DNA of 64,000 nt from Rhodococcus rhodochrous (lineage in GTDB: Bacteria; Actinomycetota; Actinomycetes; Mycobacteriales; Mycobacteriaceae). Under the pieces are notes generated by a model that saw only the letters and a program-made list of their open reading frames with translations, did not search any database and was not told where the DNA came from. The DNA is taken from positions 1,169,444-1,233,443 of the forward strand of contig NZ_LT906450.1 in assembly GCF_900187265.1 (NCBI RefSeq). Direction: 5' to 3'. Both the position numbers and the translations under genes were made by a program. Position 1 is the first letter of the stretch, and the number at the start of each line of letters is the position of its first letter. This document shows, one piece after another, positions 44,736 to 54,703 of the stretch.

Positions 44736-46646
44736 GTGACGGACAGCGAACATCCCGAATCGGCCCTGTGGGACACCGTGCTCGACACGGTACGGAGCCA
44801 CGGACCCATGACGATCGACGAGGTGGCCGATCATCTCGAGGAGCACGGATTCGGCTCCGCCGAGCAGGTGATGATCGATCTCGAACAGTCGGAACCGCAT
44901 CCGCTGCTGATGTGGTTGTCCGACGACCGTGTCGCGGCGACAGATGCGCTGTTCGAGGGCAGGACGCTGACACACCGACTCACCGCGGACGAACTCGATC
45001 GGCACGCGATCCCGGTCGACGACATCGAACCGCTCCTGCTGCTCGTCTCCGAGGACGACGAGTTCGATCTCGTGCAGCCCGGTGGATCCGAAGCTGCTGC
45101 CGCGCAGAACGATACGGATTCGGGTGGAATCTTCCGCAAGGAGACGATCGTCTTTCCCGAAGAGGCACTGTCGGGTCACGAGCCGGGAGATCTGCTCGCG
45201 CTCACCGCGCGGGACGGTCGTCTGTCGTTCGCTCCGATCGACGACGAAGTCCGGAGCAGTGAGAGTGAATTCGTGCACGCGCTCGAACAGACCATCGCCC
45301 GCGAGCAGGTGGCGAGCCTCGAGGGCACCTTCCTCGACGTGCTCGCCGAAACGCCGGACGCGTTCTCCGCGCCGTCCCTGCCCCTCGGGGAACTGCTCGC
45401 CGGAGCCGGACTGGTCCGCAGCGGAGACCTGGTGGCACCGAACGGTTTCGACTTCGACGGATACTCCGACCGGGCGATGTTCGAGATCTATGCCGAACAG
45501 CTCGGGATCCCCGTCGACGCCGTGCCCGGCGTGGCCCTGTTCGCGTCGCTGGTCGAAGCCCTCGAACGCGGCGACGACGCCGAACTCGACGAGCGTTTCG
45601 CCGTGGGGAAATCCGGTCTGTACTCGGTGCTGTCCGATCCCGAGATCGCCGAGACCGTCTACGACGAACTGGTGGGGGAGAAACTCGCGCCCGAGGCGAT
45701 CGAACAGGCCGCGCTGTGGCTGCTCGACCATGCGCCGCGACGCGCGGCGGGGGCGGCGCACTGGATCGCCGGTCGCGCGGCCGAATCGACCGGACGCATC
45801 GCGGAAGCCGAACGGCACTACGAGCGTTCGGCCGACCTCGACTCCGCCTTCGACCTGCCGTTGTTCGACCTCGCGCGCTTCGCCTCCGATCGCGGGGACG
45901 CGATCCGGGGGCTGTCCCTGCTCGCCCGGGTGCCGGGCGGTGACGAACATCCCCTCCACGAAGTGCTCGAACGGTACCGGCCGAAGGAGGTCCCGGGGCT
46001 CGGCCGCAACGACCGCTGCTGGTGCGGGTCGGGCCGCAAGTACAAGGCGTGCCATCTCGGGCGCGCCGACCACTCGCTCGAGGAACGCTCCGACTGGCTG
46101 TACATGAAGGCGGCCATGCACGCCCTGGAACCCGGATGGGCGGAACAGCGGGTCGCGCTGGCGGAGGCCCGCTCGGGCTACGGGGACGACGATGCTGTGG
46201 CCGAGGCCGTGGCCGATCCGCTCGTCGAGGACGTCCTGCTCTTCGATGCCGGCGCGTTCGCGGATTTCGTCGAGCGTCGCGGGGAGTTGCTTCCCGAGGA
46301 CGAGGCGGAGCTCGCCCGCTCGTGGCTGGCGGTCGAGCGTTCGGTCTTCGAGGTCGAGGCGAGTGCGCCGGAGGAGTCGCTCACGCTGCGCGACGTGCGC
46401 AGCGATCGGGTGGTCGAGGTGTCCGCGCCCTGGCTCGCAGGTGAGGTGCCTGCCGGTACGTTGCTGTGCGCCCGCGTGATGCCGGTGGGTGAGGGCCGAT
46501 GGGTGATGCCCGGCGGCTGCGAACCGGTGACGGAGGACCAGCGGGACACGCTCGTGGCGCTGCTCGCCGAGGGCACGGTCGATCCGGTGGACATCATGGA
46601 CGTCCTGACCCATCCCGATGCTGCGGACTTCTATCCGGAACCGTAA
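44736..46646 (+). CDS. SEC-C motif protein of unknown function
   Basis: About 636 residues, acidic and mostly helical. Near residue 425 is a clear SEC-C zinc motif, RNDRCWCGSGRKYKACH, as in SecA tails, following TPR-like helices (AGRAAESTGRIAEAERHYE). The N-terminal 70 residues resemble a winged helix. No enzyme domain is recognised. The start is uncertain: GTG at 44733 or 44736, or ATG at 44664 overlapping the frameshifted gene; none has a good ribosome site. Confidence 0.78.
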   Translation: MTDSEHPESALWDTVLDTVRSHGPMTIDEVADHLEEHGFGSAEQVMIDLEQSEPHPLLMWLSDDRVAATDALFEGRTLTHRLTADELDRHAIPVDDIEPLLLLVSEDDEFDLVQPGGSEAAAAQNDTDSGGIFRKETIVFPEEALSGHEPGDLLALTARDGRLSFAPIDDEVRSSESEFVHALEQTIAREQVASLEGTFLDVLAETPDAFSAPSLPLGELLAGAGLVRSGDLVAPNGFDFDGYSDRAMFEIYAEQLGIPVDAVPGVALFASLVEALERGDDAELDERFAVGKSGLYSVLSDPEIAETVYDELVGEKLAPEAIEQAALWLLDHAPRRAAGAAHWIAGRAAESTGRIAEAERHYERSADLDSAFDLPLFDLARFASDRGDAIRGLSLLARVPGGDEHPLHEVLERYRPKEVPGLGRNDRCWCGSGRKYKACHLGRADHSLEERSDWLYMKAAMHALEPGWAEQRVALAEARSGYGDDDAVAEAVADPLVEDVLLFDAGAFADFVERRGELLPEDEAELARSWLAVERSVFEVEASAPEESLTLRDVRSDRVVEVSAPWLAGEVPAGTLLCARVMPVGEGRWVMPGGCEPVTEDQRDTLVALLAEGTVDPVDIMDVLTHPDAADFYPEP

Positions 46647-46796
46647 CTCTGGTCACTCGGGAAACACGGATCCCACTGGTCCCAGTACTAGAACGTGTTC
46701 CTGAATATATGTGATAAGAACATCCGGAAGCCGTACTGGTGATCGAACTCACAGCTACGGTGAGAGCGGTTTGATGGATGGATGTGGGGGTAGCGG

Positions 46797-48158
46797 ATGT
46801 CGGTGGACCCGTCTGCGGTCATCGTGGCAGTGGCTACGGCAGCAAGTGCGCTCGTTCAGGGTGTGGACTTACCAGCAGAGATCAAGGATCAGATCAACGG
46901 GGCGATCGAGTCGTTCGAGGCAACTGCGGAGAACGCCGACACGGACGTGGCGAATTTCGTCGCGTCGTTGCCGGAGCCGATGCAGCAGGGAGCCCAACAG
47001 GCGGTCGCGGATGCGACGACGGCGGTCGCGGGGGCGATCGAGCCGCATCTGCCCGAGGAGGCGGCCGCGGCACTGCACCCCGCCGATCCGGAAGCGGCTC
47101 CGCCCGCGCTGGCGCCCGAACCGCCGGCCGCCCGGCCCGGGCCCTTCGGGATACCGGTCCAACCGCCGGCGAGCGGCGCGGTCGGGAACCCGCAACCGGG
47201 TCCCACGATCCCCGGCACCGGGATCGCACTGCCGTCGATCCCGGCGATCCTTCCCGGAACGCGACTCGCACCCATCGGTGCGATCGCCGTGTTCGCGCCG
47301 TGGCTGAAGAAGGCCGGGGAACTGTGCGACGGGATCTCCGCGCCGGTCCTCGCGGCCCTCTACTCCGCCGAGAACGGTTTCCGGTACGGCCCGACCGCGC
47401 CGGTCTCGCCGGTCGGCGCCCGCGGTCCGGGACAGTTCATGCCCGGCACCTGGGACCAGTACGGCAAGGACGCCGACGGTGACGGCAAGGCCGACGTCCT
47501 CGGTATCGCCGACCCGGTCATGGCATCGGGCAACCTCCTGTGCGACAACTACAAGCTCATCGACGACTGGAAGAAGCGCGGTCTGGTCGAGGGCGACACC
47601 CTCGATCTGACCCTCGCGGCCTACAACGCCGGCGTCGGCGCGGTGAAACGCTCGGGTGGCATGCCGTCCGGTCATCCCGACTACGAGAACCAGACGAAGC
47701 CCTACGTCGCGAAGATCCGCGCGACCGAGCACGTCTTCGCCCGCATGCTCTCGCCGTTCCTGGGTCTGGGCATCGGAGGCGGGGCCGGCGACATCGGCAA
47801 TCGCATCGTCGACCTGGCGTTCAAGTACCTCGGCCTGCCGTACGTCTGGGGTGGCGGCAACATCAACGGGCCGTCCGGCGGCGGTTTCGACTGCTCCGGC
47901 CTGACGTCGTACGCGGTCTTCGCCGCGACGGGCATCACGCTGCCGCGCACGTCCGAGACACAGTGGCACATCGGCACCGAGGTGCCGCTGTACGCGGCGC
48001 GCCCCGGCGACCTGCTGTTCGGCAACTGGCAGGCCGGGGGACCGGGTCACGTCGCCATCTACATCGGCGGCGGGCAGATGGTGCACGCACCCACCACCGG
48101 CGACGTCGTGCGGGTGGGGCCGGTCTTCCCCGACATGAAGGCGCGGCGCATCTTCTGA
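46797..48158 (+). CDS. Peptidoglycan hydrolase: SLT-like domain plus NlpC/P60
   Basis: 453 residues. A Pro/Ala-rich stretch (90-160) is followed by a transglycosylase-like domain (LAALYSAENGFRYGP, GPGQFMPGTWDQYG, LAAYNAGVGAV). A C-terminal NlpC/P60 endopeptidase starts at about 345 with YVWGGGN, catalytic Cys in GGFDCSGLTSY and His in GPGHVAIYIGGG. A TAG lies two codons before the ATG, so there is no longer N-terminus; the start MSVDPSAVIVAVATAASALV lacks basic residues and a clear cleavage site, unusual for a wall enzyme. 150 bp of A/T-richer upstream DNA include GAACGTGTTC. Confidence 0.9.
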   Translation: MSVDPSAVIVAVATAASALVQGVDLPAEIKDQINGAIESFEATAENADTDVANFVASLPEPMQQGAQQAVADATTAVAGAIEPHLPEEAAAALHPADPEAAPPALAPEPPAARPGPFGIPVQPPASGAVGNPQPGPTIPGTGIALPSIPAILPGTRLAPIGAIAVFAPWLKKAGELCDGISAPVLAALYSAENGFRYGPTAPVSPVGARGPGQFMPGTWDQYGKDADGDGKADVLGIADPVMASGNLLCDNYKLIDDWKKRGLVEGDTLDLTLAAYNAGVGAVKRSGGMPSGHPDYENQTKPYVAKIRATEHVFARMLSPFLGLGIGGGAGDIGNRIVDLAFKYLGLPYVWGGGNINGPSGGGFDCSGLTSYAVFAATGITLPRTSETQWHIGTEVPLYAARPGDLLFGNWQAGGPGHVAIYIGGGQMVHAPTTGDVVRVGPVFPDMKARRIF

Positions 48159-48176
48159 TACCTGCCGTGAACAAAC

Positions 48177-48211
48177 GAAATGCCCGACCGGAGAATCCGG
48201 TCGGGCATTTC
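48177..48211. terminator. Bidirectional terminator between the NlpC/P60 gene and greA
   Basis: Perfect 15-bp stem GAAATGCCCGACCGG and its complement with a 5-nt loop; GAAA and TTTC ends flank the stem on both strands, suitable for convergent genes. Confidence 0.92.
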
Positions 48212-48223
48212 GGCTGCGGAGGG

Positions 48224-48265
48224 GATCAGCCGCGGTAGGGTACTCGGCGATCAGCCGCGGTACGG
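48224..48265. repeat. 25-bp-spaced direct repeat at the greA stop
   Basis: GATCAGCCGCGGTA(G/C)GG occurs at 48224 and 48249 (16 of 17 bases identical, spacing 25). The copy at 48249 contains the greA stop (TCA on the plus strand); the other lies just beyond it. Confidence 0.85.
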
Positions 48266-48745
48266 CTCCGCGCTCACCAGGGTCACCTTCATGGTGTTGC
48301 CGTTGGGCAGCGTGTACTCGCGGGTCTCGCCGACCTTCGCGTCGATCAGGGCGCCACCGAGGGGCGAGCTGGGGGAGTAGGTCTCGAGCTCGCTGTTGCG
48401 GGCGCCTTCTTCGCGGGTCGCGATCAAGAACGTCTCCGTGTCGGTCTCGTCGCCGGCGTAGTAGACGGTGACGACGGAACCGGGGAGGGCCACGCCCGAC
48501 TCGGTCGGAGCGACGCCGACCTTGGCGGTGCCCAGCAGCTCCTGGAGCTGACGGATACGGGCTTCCTGCTGGCCCTGCTCCTCGCGGGCCGCGTGGTAGC
48601 CGCCGTTCTCCTTGAGGTCGCCTTCCTCGCGACGCTCGTTGATCTCGGCGGCGATGACAGGACGATTCGCGATGAGCTGGTCCAGCTCGGCCTTGAGTCG
48701 GTCGTACGACTCCTGCGTCAGCCAGGTCACCTGGGTCTCGGTCAT
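48251..48745 (-). CDS. greA: Transcription elongation factor GreA
   Basis: Binds the RNA polymerase secondary channel and stimulates cleavage of backtracked RNA. 164 residues. N-terminal coiled coil with [36 protein letters not shown] (the acidic tip) and [10 protein letters not shown]-terminal FKBP-like domain with [12 protein letters not shown]. Its upstream 247-bp region contains an 8-bp inverted repeat (ATACACGG/CCGTGTAT, 48892-48922) and presumably the promoter. Confidence 0.97.
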   Translation of the reverse strand: MTETQVTWLTQESYDRLKAELDQLIANRPVIAAEINERREEGDLKENGGYHAAREEQGQQEARIRQLQELLGTAKVGVAPTESGVALPGSVVTVYYAGDETDTETFLIATREEGARNSELETYSPSSPLGGALIDAKVGETREYTLPNGNTMKVTLVSAEPYRG

Positions 48746-48992
48746 CCTCGATCACTTCCTTCGGGTTGGAGCCCCCGGCTCCGTGGACAAGTCGTGCACA
48801 TGCAACGACCGCGACAGCACGACCCCCGTCGTCCCCCCTGGTTGTCAGGCTGAACGGAAGTCGTACTGTCTGTTGATGCTCTTATGCAGCAATACACGGC
48901 CCCAAAGGGTGGAACCGTGTATCCGGCTATTTTAGCATCACTACCGTCGCTGCTCCGGAAAAGCGCAGGAAGACGCTGGTCGCGGCAGGTTT

Positions 48993-49421
48993 CTAGGGGG
49001 CGCGGAGATACTCGGGGGCCTCGGTGGCACACCCGTAGGTGTCGCCCATTCCGGGGCGTTGTGACGTCTTGACCGTGGAGGTCAGCACGACCGTCTGCGA
49101 ATCGGACGCCGGGACGAGGACCTCGCGTCGTCCGGTCTCGCTGCCGTCCTTCGACCGGGCCCGGATGATGCAGACGGCGTCCTCGGACGGATCGTCGCGC
49201 GTGACCTTGAGCTGGATGTCGATGGTGCTGTCGTCGATGATCTCGAAGGCGACCACCTCCGACTCGATCGGAGCGGAGTTGTTCTGGAACAGAACGAACG
49301 CCACGACGAGCCCCGCGAGCAGACCGGCGATGGTGAAACCCCAGCGCTTGCCGCGTGTCGACACGCGGGGTCCGGGGTACCGGGAGGAGGGGTACCGGTC
49401 GGTGGGCACGGTGTTGCTCAT
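48993..49421 (-). CDS. DUF4307 membrane protein
   Basis: 142 residues: a short cytoplasmic tail rich in Pro, Arg and Tyr, one membrane helix (WGFTIAGLLAGLVVAFVLF) and an extracytoplasmic beta-rich domain with two cysteines (DAVCIIRARSKDG, TYGCATEAPEY) that may pair. The gene sits between greA and mca as Rv1081c does. No function is established. ATG at 49421. It diverges from mca across about 160 bp. Confidence 0.88.
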   Translation of the reverse strand: MSNTVPTDRYPSSRYPGPRVSTRGKRWGFTIAGLLAGLVVAFVLFQNNSAPIESEVVAFEIIDDSTIDIQLKVTRDDPSEDAVCIIRARSKDGSETGRREVLVPASDSQTVVLTSTVKTSQRPGMGDTYGCATEAPEYLRAP

Positions 49422-49583
49422 CACTTTGCTTTCACAGCGGAACGATGGATCGGGCGTCGCCGCAGGGTCACGGCTGACGTCGGAATTATCAGGTGGAACT
49501 ATAGAGGACGGATCCGTAGCGACCGCGACGCGGGCGCAGGGTCGGTTCCGGCGAAGCAGACGACGTGAGGTGGAGGAATACAC

Positions 49584-50462
49584 GTGAGCGGACTACGGCT
49601 CATGGCCGTGCACGCCCATCCCGACGACGAGTCGAGCAAGGGCGCGGCCACGATGGCCCGGTACTCGGCCGAGGGGCACGAGGTCCTGGTGGTCACGCTC
49701 ACGGGCGGAGAGCGCGGCGACATCCTGAATCCCGCCATGGACGTGCCCGGCATCCGTGAGCGCATGAGCGAGGTGCGCCAGGAGGAGATGGCCGAGGCGG
49801 CCCGCATCCTCGGGGTGCGGCAGCAGTGGCTCGGCTTCGTCGACTCCGGACTGCCCGAGGGCGACCCGAAGCCTCCGCTGCCGGAGGGCTGCTTCGCGGC
49901 GATCCCGCTCGACGAACCGGTCCGCCGGCTCGTGCAGTCGGTGCGCGAGTTCCGCCCCCACGTCATGACCACCTACGACGAGAACGGTGGCTACCCGCAC
50001 CCCGACCACATCCGGTGCCACGAGGTGTCGGTCGCGGCCTACGAAGCGGCCGCAGATCCGGATTTCCATCCCGAGCTGGGCGAACCCTGGGCGGTGAGCA
50101 AGCTCTACTACTCGCACGGGTTCATCCGTAAGCGGCTCGAGCTGTTCCGCGAGGAGTACGAGCGTCGCGGGGAACCGTTCCCGATGGAGCAGTGGCTCAA
50201 CAAGTGGCGCACCGAGCAGGGCGACATCATGGGGCGCGTGACCACCCAGATCACCTGTGGCGACTACTTCCCGAAGCGCGACGACGCGCTGCGGGCCCAC
50301 GCCACCCAGATCGACCCCAACGGATCGTTCTTCGCGGTGCCGTTGGACATCCAGCAGAAGGTGTGGCCGACCGAGGAGTTCGAGTTGGCCAAGACCCGCG
50401 TGAGCACGGAGCTTCCCGAGACGGATCTGTTCGCGGGCATCGAGGACGGACAGGGCAAATGA
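49584..50462 (+). CDS. mca: Mycothiol S-conjugate amidase
   Basis: Zinc amidase that cleaves mycothiol adducts to mercapturic acids for export during detoxification. 292 residues. Zinc ligands in [11 protein letters not shown] (about residues 10-20) and PHPDH (about 147), with [10 protein letters not shown] and the Mca-type long C-terminal part ([20 protein letters not shown]). Its length and this C-terminus favour Mca over the deacetylase MshB. GTG at 49584 with GGAGGA upstream. It overlaps the next small gene by 4 bp. Confidence 0.94.
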   Translation: MSGLRLMAVHAHPDDESSKGAATMARYSAEGHEVLVVTLTGGERGDILNPAMDVPGIRERMSEVRQEEMAEAARILGVRQQWLGFVDSGLPEGDPKPPLPEGCFAAIPLDEPVRRLVQSVREFRPHVMTTYDENGGYPHPDHIRCHEVSVAAYEAAADPDFHPELGEPWAVSKLYYSHGFIRKRLELFREEYERRGEPFPMEQWLNKWRTEQGDIMGRVTTQITCGDYFPKRDDALRAHATQIDPNGSFFAVPLDIQQKVWPTEEFELAKTRVSTELPETDLFAGIEDGQGK

Positions 50463-50782
50463 CGATAGGCACGCTCGCGGTCGATGTTCTGGCCGTCGAG
50501 ATTCTGGCCCAGGAGCCGACCGGCCCCGAGTTCGGTAAGGCGTCCCCGCTCGGACTGGCCATCGTGGTGGTCCTGCTGGTCGCGACCGCTCTGCTGATCT
50601 GGAACATGAACAAGCGGCTGAAGAAGCTGCCCGAGAACTTCCAGCCGGAGCATCCCGAACCCGACCAGGCCGTGGACGACGGCACGCTGCCGGGTGCGAT
50701 CCCGGGTGGGGCCGAGGAGGAGAGGGCCGGCGGCACGAAGGCCACCGGTCCGGAACGTCCGGAAACCACCAAGGGAAGCTGA
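50459..50782 (+). CDS. Small membrane protein downstream of mca
   Basis: 107 residues. A short N-terminal segment, then one membrane helix ([20 protein letters not shown]), a basic stop (NKRLKK), and a Pro/Glu/Gly-rich cytoplasmic tail. It is joined to mca by an ATGA overlap, as Rv1083 is in M. tuberculosis. The partnership with mca suggests a linked role, but none is known. Confidence 0.8.
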   Translation: MTIGTLAVDVLAVEILAQEPTGPEFGKASPLGLAIVVVLLVATALLIWNMNKRLKKLPENFQPEHPEPDQAVDDGTLPGAIPGGAEEERAGGTKATGPERPETTKGS

Positions 50783-50825
50783 CGACCGGCCGTCACCGAG
50801 GGTGCTCCTTCCGTAGCGTGGGGGC

Positions 50826-52820
50826 ATGGCGAACCGACTGGCCGACGCCCTGAGCCCTTATCTGCGGCAGCACGCCGACAATCCGGTCCACTGGCAGGAA
50901 TGGGGCGACGACGCGCTCGCCGAGGCGCGCGAGCGCGACGTGCCGATCCTGCTGTCGATCGGGTACGCGGCCTGCCACTGGTGTCACGTCATGGCACACG
51001 AGTCGTTCGAGGACGAGGCCACGGCCGCCGTCATGAACGAGAACTTCGTGTGCATCAAGGTCGACCGCGAGGAACGGCCGGACATCGATGCGGTCTACAT
51101 GAACGCGACCGTCGCCATGACGGGTCAGGGTGGCTGGCCGATGACCTGCTTCCTCACTCCCGACGGTTCCCCCTTCTATTGCGGTACGTACTACCCGAGC
51201 ACGCCGCGCGGCGGCATGCCGTCCTTCGTCCAGCTGCTCGAAGCCATCACCGAGACCTGGCACAACCGTCGCGACGAGGTCGCGCAGGCCGCCGACGCCG
51301 TGGCCACCGAACTCCGTCGCAGCAGCGGGGGACTGCCCGTCGGGGAGGCCGCCGTCGAGGCGGCCCTGCTCGACGCGGCGGCCGCCGCGATCGCCACCGA
51401 CGAGGACCGCGAACACGGTGGCTTCGGGGGCGCACCCAAGTTCCCGCCGTCCAACCTGCTCGAGGGTCTGCTGCGCGGATACGAGCGCACAGGCTCCGCC
51501 GACACGCTCGGTCTCGTCGAACGCACGGCCGACGCGATGGCGCGGGGCGGGATCTACGACCAGCTCGGAGGCGGTTTCGCCCGCTACAGCGTCGACGTCG
51601 CCTGGACCGTGCCGCACTTCGAGAAGATGCTCTACGACAATGCGCTGCTCCTGCGGTTGTACGCGCACCTCGCGCGGGTGACCGGCGCGGGACTGCCGAC
51701 GCGGATCACCCGGGAGACCGCTGAGTTCCTGCTGCGCGACCTGCTCACCACGGACGGCGGATTCGCCTCGGCGCTCGACGCCGACACCGACGGGGTCGAG
51801 GGCTTGACCTACGTGTGGACCCTCGATCAGCTCGTCGAGGTGCTCGGTGCGGACGACGGCCGGTGGGCCGCGGAGACCTTCACCGTCACTCCGGGCGGCA
51901 CCTTCGAACACGGCACCTCGGTGTTGCAGCTGCTCGACGAGCCCGACGATCCGGCCCGTCTCGCCGACGTGCGGGCCCGCCTGTTCGCGGCCCGGCAGGA
52001 TCGCGCGCAGCCCGGGCGCGACGACAAGGTCGTCACCGCCTGGAACGGCTTCGCGATCACCGCACTGGCCGAGGCCGGCGTCGCGCTGGGCGAACCCGCC
52101 TGGATCGACGCGGCGGCGAGGTGCGCGCGGTTCCTGCTCGACCGGCACCTCGTCGACGGACGACTGCGTCGCGCGTCGCTCGGAGGTGTCGTCGGTTCTC
52201 CGGCGGGCGTGCTCGAGGACTACGGAGCTCTCGTCACCGCGTTGCTCGCCGTCCACCAGGGGACGGGGGATCGGAGCTGGGTCGAGCGTGCGAGAGAACT
52301 CGCCGACGTCGCGCTCACGCAGTTCGCGGATCCGGAACGTCCCGGGAGCTGGTTCGACACCGCACACGACGCCGAATCGCTGGTCGCGCGGCCGCGCGAT
52401 CCGGTCGACGGGGCGACGCCGTCGGGGGCGTCGCTGATCGCCGAGGCGCTGCTCGGTCTGTCCGCGCTCGTGCACGACGATCCCCGCTACGCCGATGCCG
52501 CCGCGCTGTCGCTGTCGGCGGCGTCGATCCTGCTCGAGAAGGCGCCGCGTGCGGGAGGGCACTGGCTGACCGTGGCCGAGGCGTCGGTGCGCGGTCCGCT
52601 GCAGGTCGCCGTCGTGGGTGGCGGCGAACTCCTGGAACTTGCACGCCGGATCGCGCCGGGGGGAGCGATCGTGGTGGGCGGCGAACCCGACTCGTCGCCG
52701 CTGCTCGACGATCGGCCGCTCGTCGACGGAGCATCCGCGGCCTACGTGTGCCGGGGCTTCGTGTGTGATCGGCCGGTGACGACGGAGACGGATCTGCGCG
52801 AGGTGCTCGCCGCGCTCTGA
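50826..52820 (+). CDS. Thioredoxin-like/glycosidase-fold protein (YyaL/DUF255)
   Basis: 664 residues. The N-terminal thioredoxin-like domain (DUF255) has the hallmark [20 protein letters not shown] (CxxC near residue 50) and [13 protein letters not shown]. The rest is an (alpha/alpha)6-barrel with [19 protein letters not shown] and the family's [18 protein letters not shown]. Homologues (YyaL, SSP411) are widespread, with no settled activity. It follows the mca pair as Rv1084 does. 43 bp separate it from the small membrane-protein gene. Confidence 0.92.
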   Translation: MANRLADALSPYLRQHADNPVHWQEWGDDALAEARERDVPILLSIGYAACHWCHVMAHESFEDEATAAVMNENFVCIKVDREERPDIDAVYMNATVAMTGQGGWPMTCFLTPDGSPFYCGTYYPSTPRGGMPSFVQLLEAITETWHNRRDEVAQAADAVATELRRSSGGLPVGEAAVEAALLDAAAAAIATDEDREHGGFGGAPKFPPSNLLEGLLRGYERTGSADTLGLVERTADAMARGGIYDQLGGGFARYSVDVAWTVPHFEKMLYDNALLLRLYAHLARVTGAGLPTRITRETAEFLLRDLLTTDGGFASALDADTDGVEGLTYVWTLDQLVEVLGADDGRWAAETFTVTPGGTFEHGTSVLQLLDEPDDPARLADVRARLFAARQDRAQPGRDDKVVTAWNGFAITALAEAGVALGEPAWIDAAARCARFLLDRHLVDGRLRRASLGGVVGSPAGVLEDYGALVTALLAVHQGTGDRSWVERARELADVALTQFADPERPGSWFDTAHDAESLVARPRDPVDGATPSGASLIAEALLGLSALVHDDPRYADAAALSLSAASILLEKAPRAGGHWLTVAEASVRGPLQVAVVGGGELLELARRIAPGGAIVVGGEPDSSPLLDDRPLVDGASAAYVCRGFVCDRPVTTETDLREVLAAL

Positions 52821-52885
52821 CTCCTCAGGGCCAGGCGGTGCCGGCGGCGGTGGAATCGGTGCGCTCGATCCTCTACTTCGAGGGT

Positions 52886-53803
52886 CTAGCTGCTCACGGC
52901 AGCTGCGACCGCGAGGTTCGGCGACTCGATGCCGTTCTGATCGAACGCCTCGAGCACCGCGCGGGTGAGGCTGCGGCGGATGGCCCACTGCTTGCCCGCG
53001 CGCACGCGCACGGTCAGCCGCAGCGTCACGGCACCCGCCGTCACGGAGTTGACCCCGAGCAGTTCGGGCTTCTCCAGGACGTCGGGTGCGATGTCCTCGC
53101 GTTCGACGCCGTCGAGCACGGCCCGCAGGGCGATCTGGCAGGCGCGGTCGACGTTGGAGGTCGGTGCGATGGGCACGTCGACCACGGAGACGGAGTGGCC
53201 CTGGCTCATGTTGCCGACGCGCAGGATCTCACCGTTGCGGCAGAACCACAGGGTGCCGTCGATGTCGCGGACGGTCGTCACGCGCAGGCCGACCGACTCG
53301 ACGGTGCCCACCGCGTCGCCGAGGTCCACCACGTCGCCCACGCCGTACTGGTCCTCGAGCAGCATGAACATGCCCGAGATGAAGTCCCGCACGAGGTTCT
53401 GCGCACCGAAACCGAGCGCGACACCGGCGATACCGGCCGAGGCGATGAACGGCGCGACGTTGAAGCCGAGGGTGTCGAGCGTCTGCAGTACCACCCAGAC
53501 GAGAACGACGACCGACACACCGGACTTGAACACCGAGCCGATCGTCTGGGCACGCTGGACCCGGCGTTCGCGCGCGTAGGGATCACCGATGGCGCGTTCG
53601 GCGCGTTCCTGCAGCGGCGCGAGGAACGATCGGCGCGGCTTGCCGGATCTCTCCCGCGGCTTCGTCATGCGGTCGATCAGGCGGTGGAGAACGAACCGGA
53701 GCGCGATCGCGACGACGATGTAACTCACGATCGCCAGCGGCCGGTGGATCAGCCAGTCCCGGTTGGTCTCGGTCAGTTCGAAGGCGAGCAACGGAATAGA
53801 CAT
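52886..53803 (-). CDS. MscS-type mechanosensitive channel
   Basis: 305 residues. Membrane helices at about 20-40 and 90-110, then the pore-lining TM3 with glycine/alanine spacing (ASAGIAGVALGFGAQNLVRD). This is followed by the MscS beta domain (GVGDVVDLGDAVGTVESVGLR, VRDIDGTLWFCRNGEI). Small-type MscS without sensor extensions. It protects against hypo-osmotic shock in the family. It lies between yyaL (convergent) and trhA on the same strand, an insertion relative to the mycobacterial order I remember. Confidence 0.93.
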   Translation of the reverse strand: MSIPLLAFELTETNRDWLIHRPLAIVSYIVVAIALRFVLHRLIDRMTKPRERSGKPRRSFLAPLQERAERAIGDPYARERRVQRAQTIGSVFKSGVSVVVLVWVVLQTLDTLGFNVAPFIASAGIAGVALGFGAQNLVRDFISGMFMLLEDQYGVGDVVDLGDAVGTVESVGLRVTTVRDIDGTLWFCRNGEILRVGNMSQGHSVSVVDVPIAPTSNVDRACQIALRAVLDGVEREDIAPDVLEKPELLGVNSVTAGAVTLRLTVRVRAGKQWAIRRSLTRAVLEAFDQNGIESPNLAVAAAVSS

Positions 53804-53877
53804 CCCTCGCGAGTCTACAAACGGGTGCCGGTTGCTTCAGGTGGTGTGAGAAGTTGCACGAAGCAGCTCGTGAGGTT

Positions 53878-54546
53878 TCAACCGAGAATCACGAGCCACA
53901 CCGCTACCGCGTGACACAGGGCTGCGATCACCGTGGCGGCGTGGAAGAACTCGTGGTGCCCGAAGGTCGCGGGCCAGGGGTCGGGCCAACGGGTCGCGTA
54001 GAGGATCGCACCTCCGCTGTAGAACAGCCCGCCGACCAGCAGGAGCAGCATGGGGGCCAGACCGACCTCGACGCCCAGCTGTCCGGCGACGGGCACGATC
54101 GCCCATCCGAGCAACAGATACAGCGGCACACCGACCCAGCGCGGCGCCGTCGGCCACAGCATCTTCAGGGCCACGCCCGCCAGCGCGCCCGCCCACACGA
54201 CGATCAACAGCGGCCGCCCGGATTCCGGAGGCAGGGCGAGCGTCGCGAAGGGGGTGTAGCTGCCGGCGATGAACACGAAGATCATCGAGTGGTCGGCGCG
54301 CTTCATCCACACGCGGGCCCGGGGGCCCCAGTTCAGGCGGTGGTAGAGGGCACTGACGCCGAACACACCGCACACGGTGAGGCTGTAGACCGTCGCGGGG
54401 AGTACGGCGTCCGGACGGTCGGCGAGGAAAGCCGCGGCCGAGACGAGCGCGGCACCGGCGACGACGGCCACGCCGAACGCCCACGCGTGGATCCATCCGC
54501 GCATCCGCGGTTTGACGGGCAGTTCCTCGAGGCCGAAGGCCGTCAT
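53878..54546 (-). CDS. Hemolysin III/TrhA (PAQR family) membrane protein
   Basis: 222 residues, seven membrane helices. The PAQR ligand set is visible: SALYHRLNW near residue 65, RADHSMIFVFIAGSYTPF near 85 and the C-terminal GHHEFFHAATVIAALCHAVA with paired histidines. In E. coli TrhA affects membrane energetics and lipid homeostasis. Position matches Rv1085c, divergent from uppS across 157 bp that should hold both promoters. Confidence 0.92.
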   Translation of the reverse strand: MTAFGLEELPVKPRMRGWIHAWAFGVAVVAGAALVSAAAFLADRPDAVLPATVYSLTVCGVFGVSALYHRLNWGPRARVWMKRADHSMIFVFIAGSYTPFATLALPPESGRPLLIVVWAGALAGVALKMLWPTAPRWVGVPLYLLLGWAIVPVAGQLGVEVGLAPMLLLLVGGLFYSGGAILYATRWPDPWPATFGHHEFFHAATVIAALCHAVAVWLVILG

Positions 54547-54703
54547 GCGTGCGCTCCTTCCGGTACCGAGCGGTAACCTACGCACCCGTAGGTTTGTTCC
54601 GTCGCTACGTTACAGTCTGTGAGGGCGCTCCGGGAGACTCTGTGACCACCGCCGCGACCGTCCGTACGCCTGGGCGTAATGTGACTCGCGTGGTGATGAC
54701 GGG

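Noticed and set aside
46647-46796. c-di-AMP (ydaO) riboswitch upstream of the NlpC/P60 gene
   Set aside because: Such riboswitches precede cell-wall hydrolases in actinobacteria, but the conserved blocks of that class are not present in these 150 bp; only a short GAACGTGTTC palindrome is seen.
48892-48922. Regulatory RNA upstream of greA based on the ATACACGG/CCGTGTAT pair
   Set aside because: Only 8 bp pair, with no further structure; insufficient for a call beyond mention in the greA entry.
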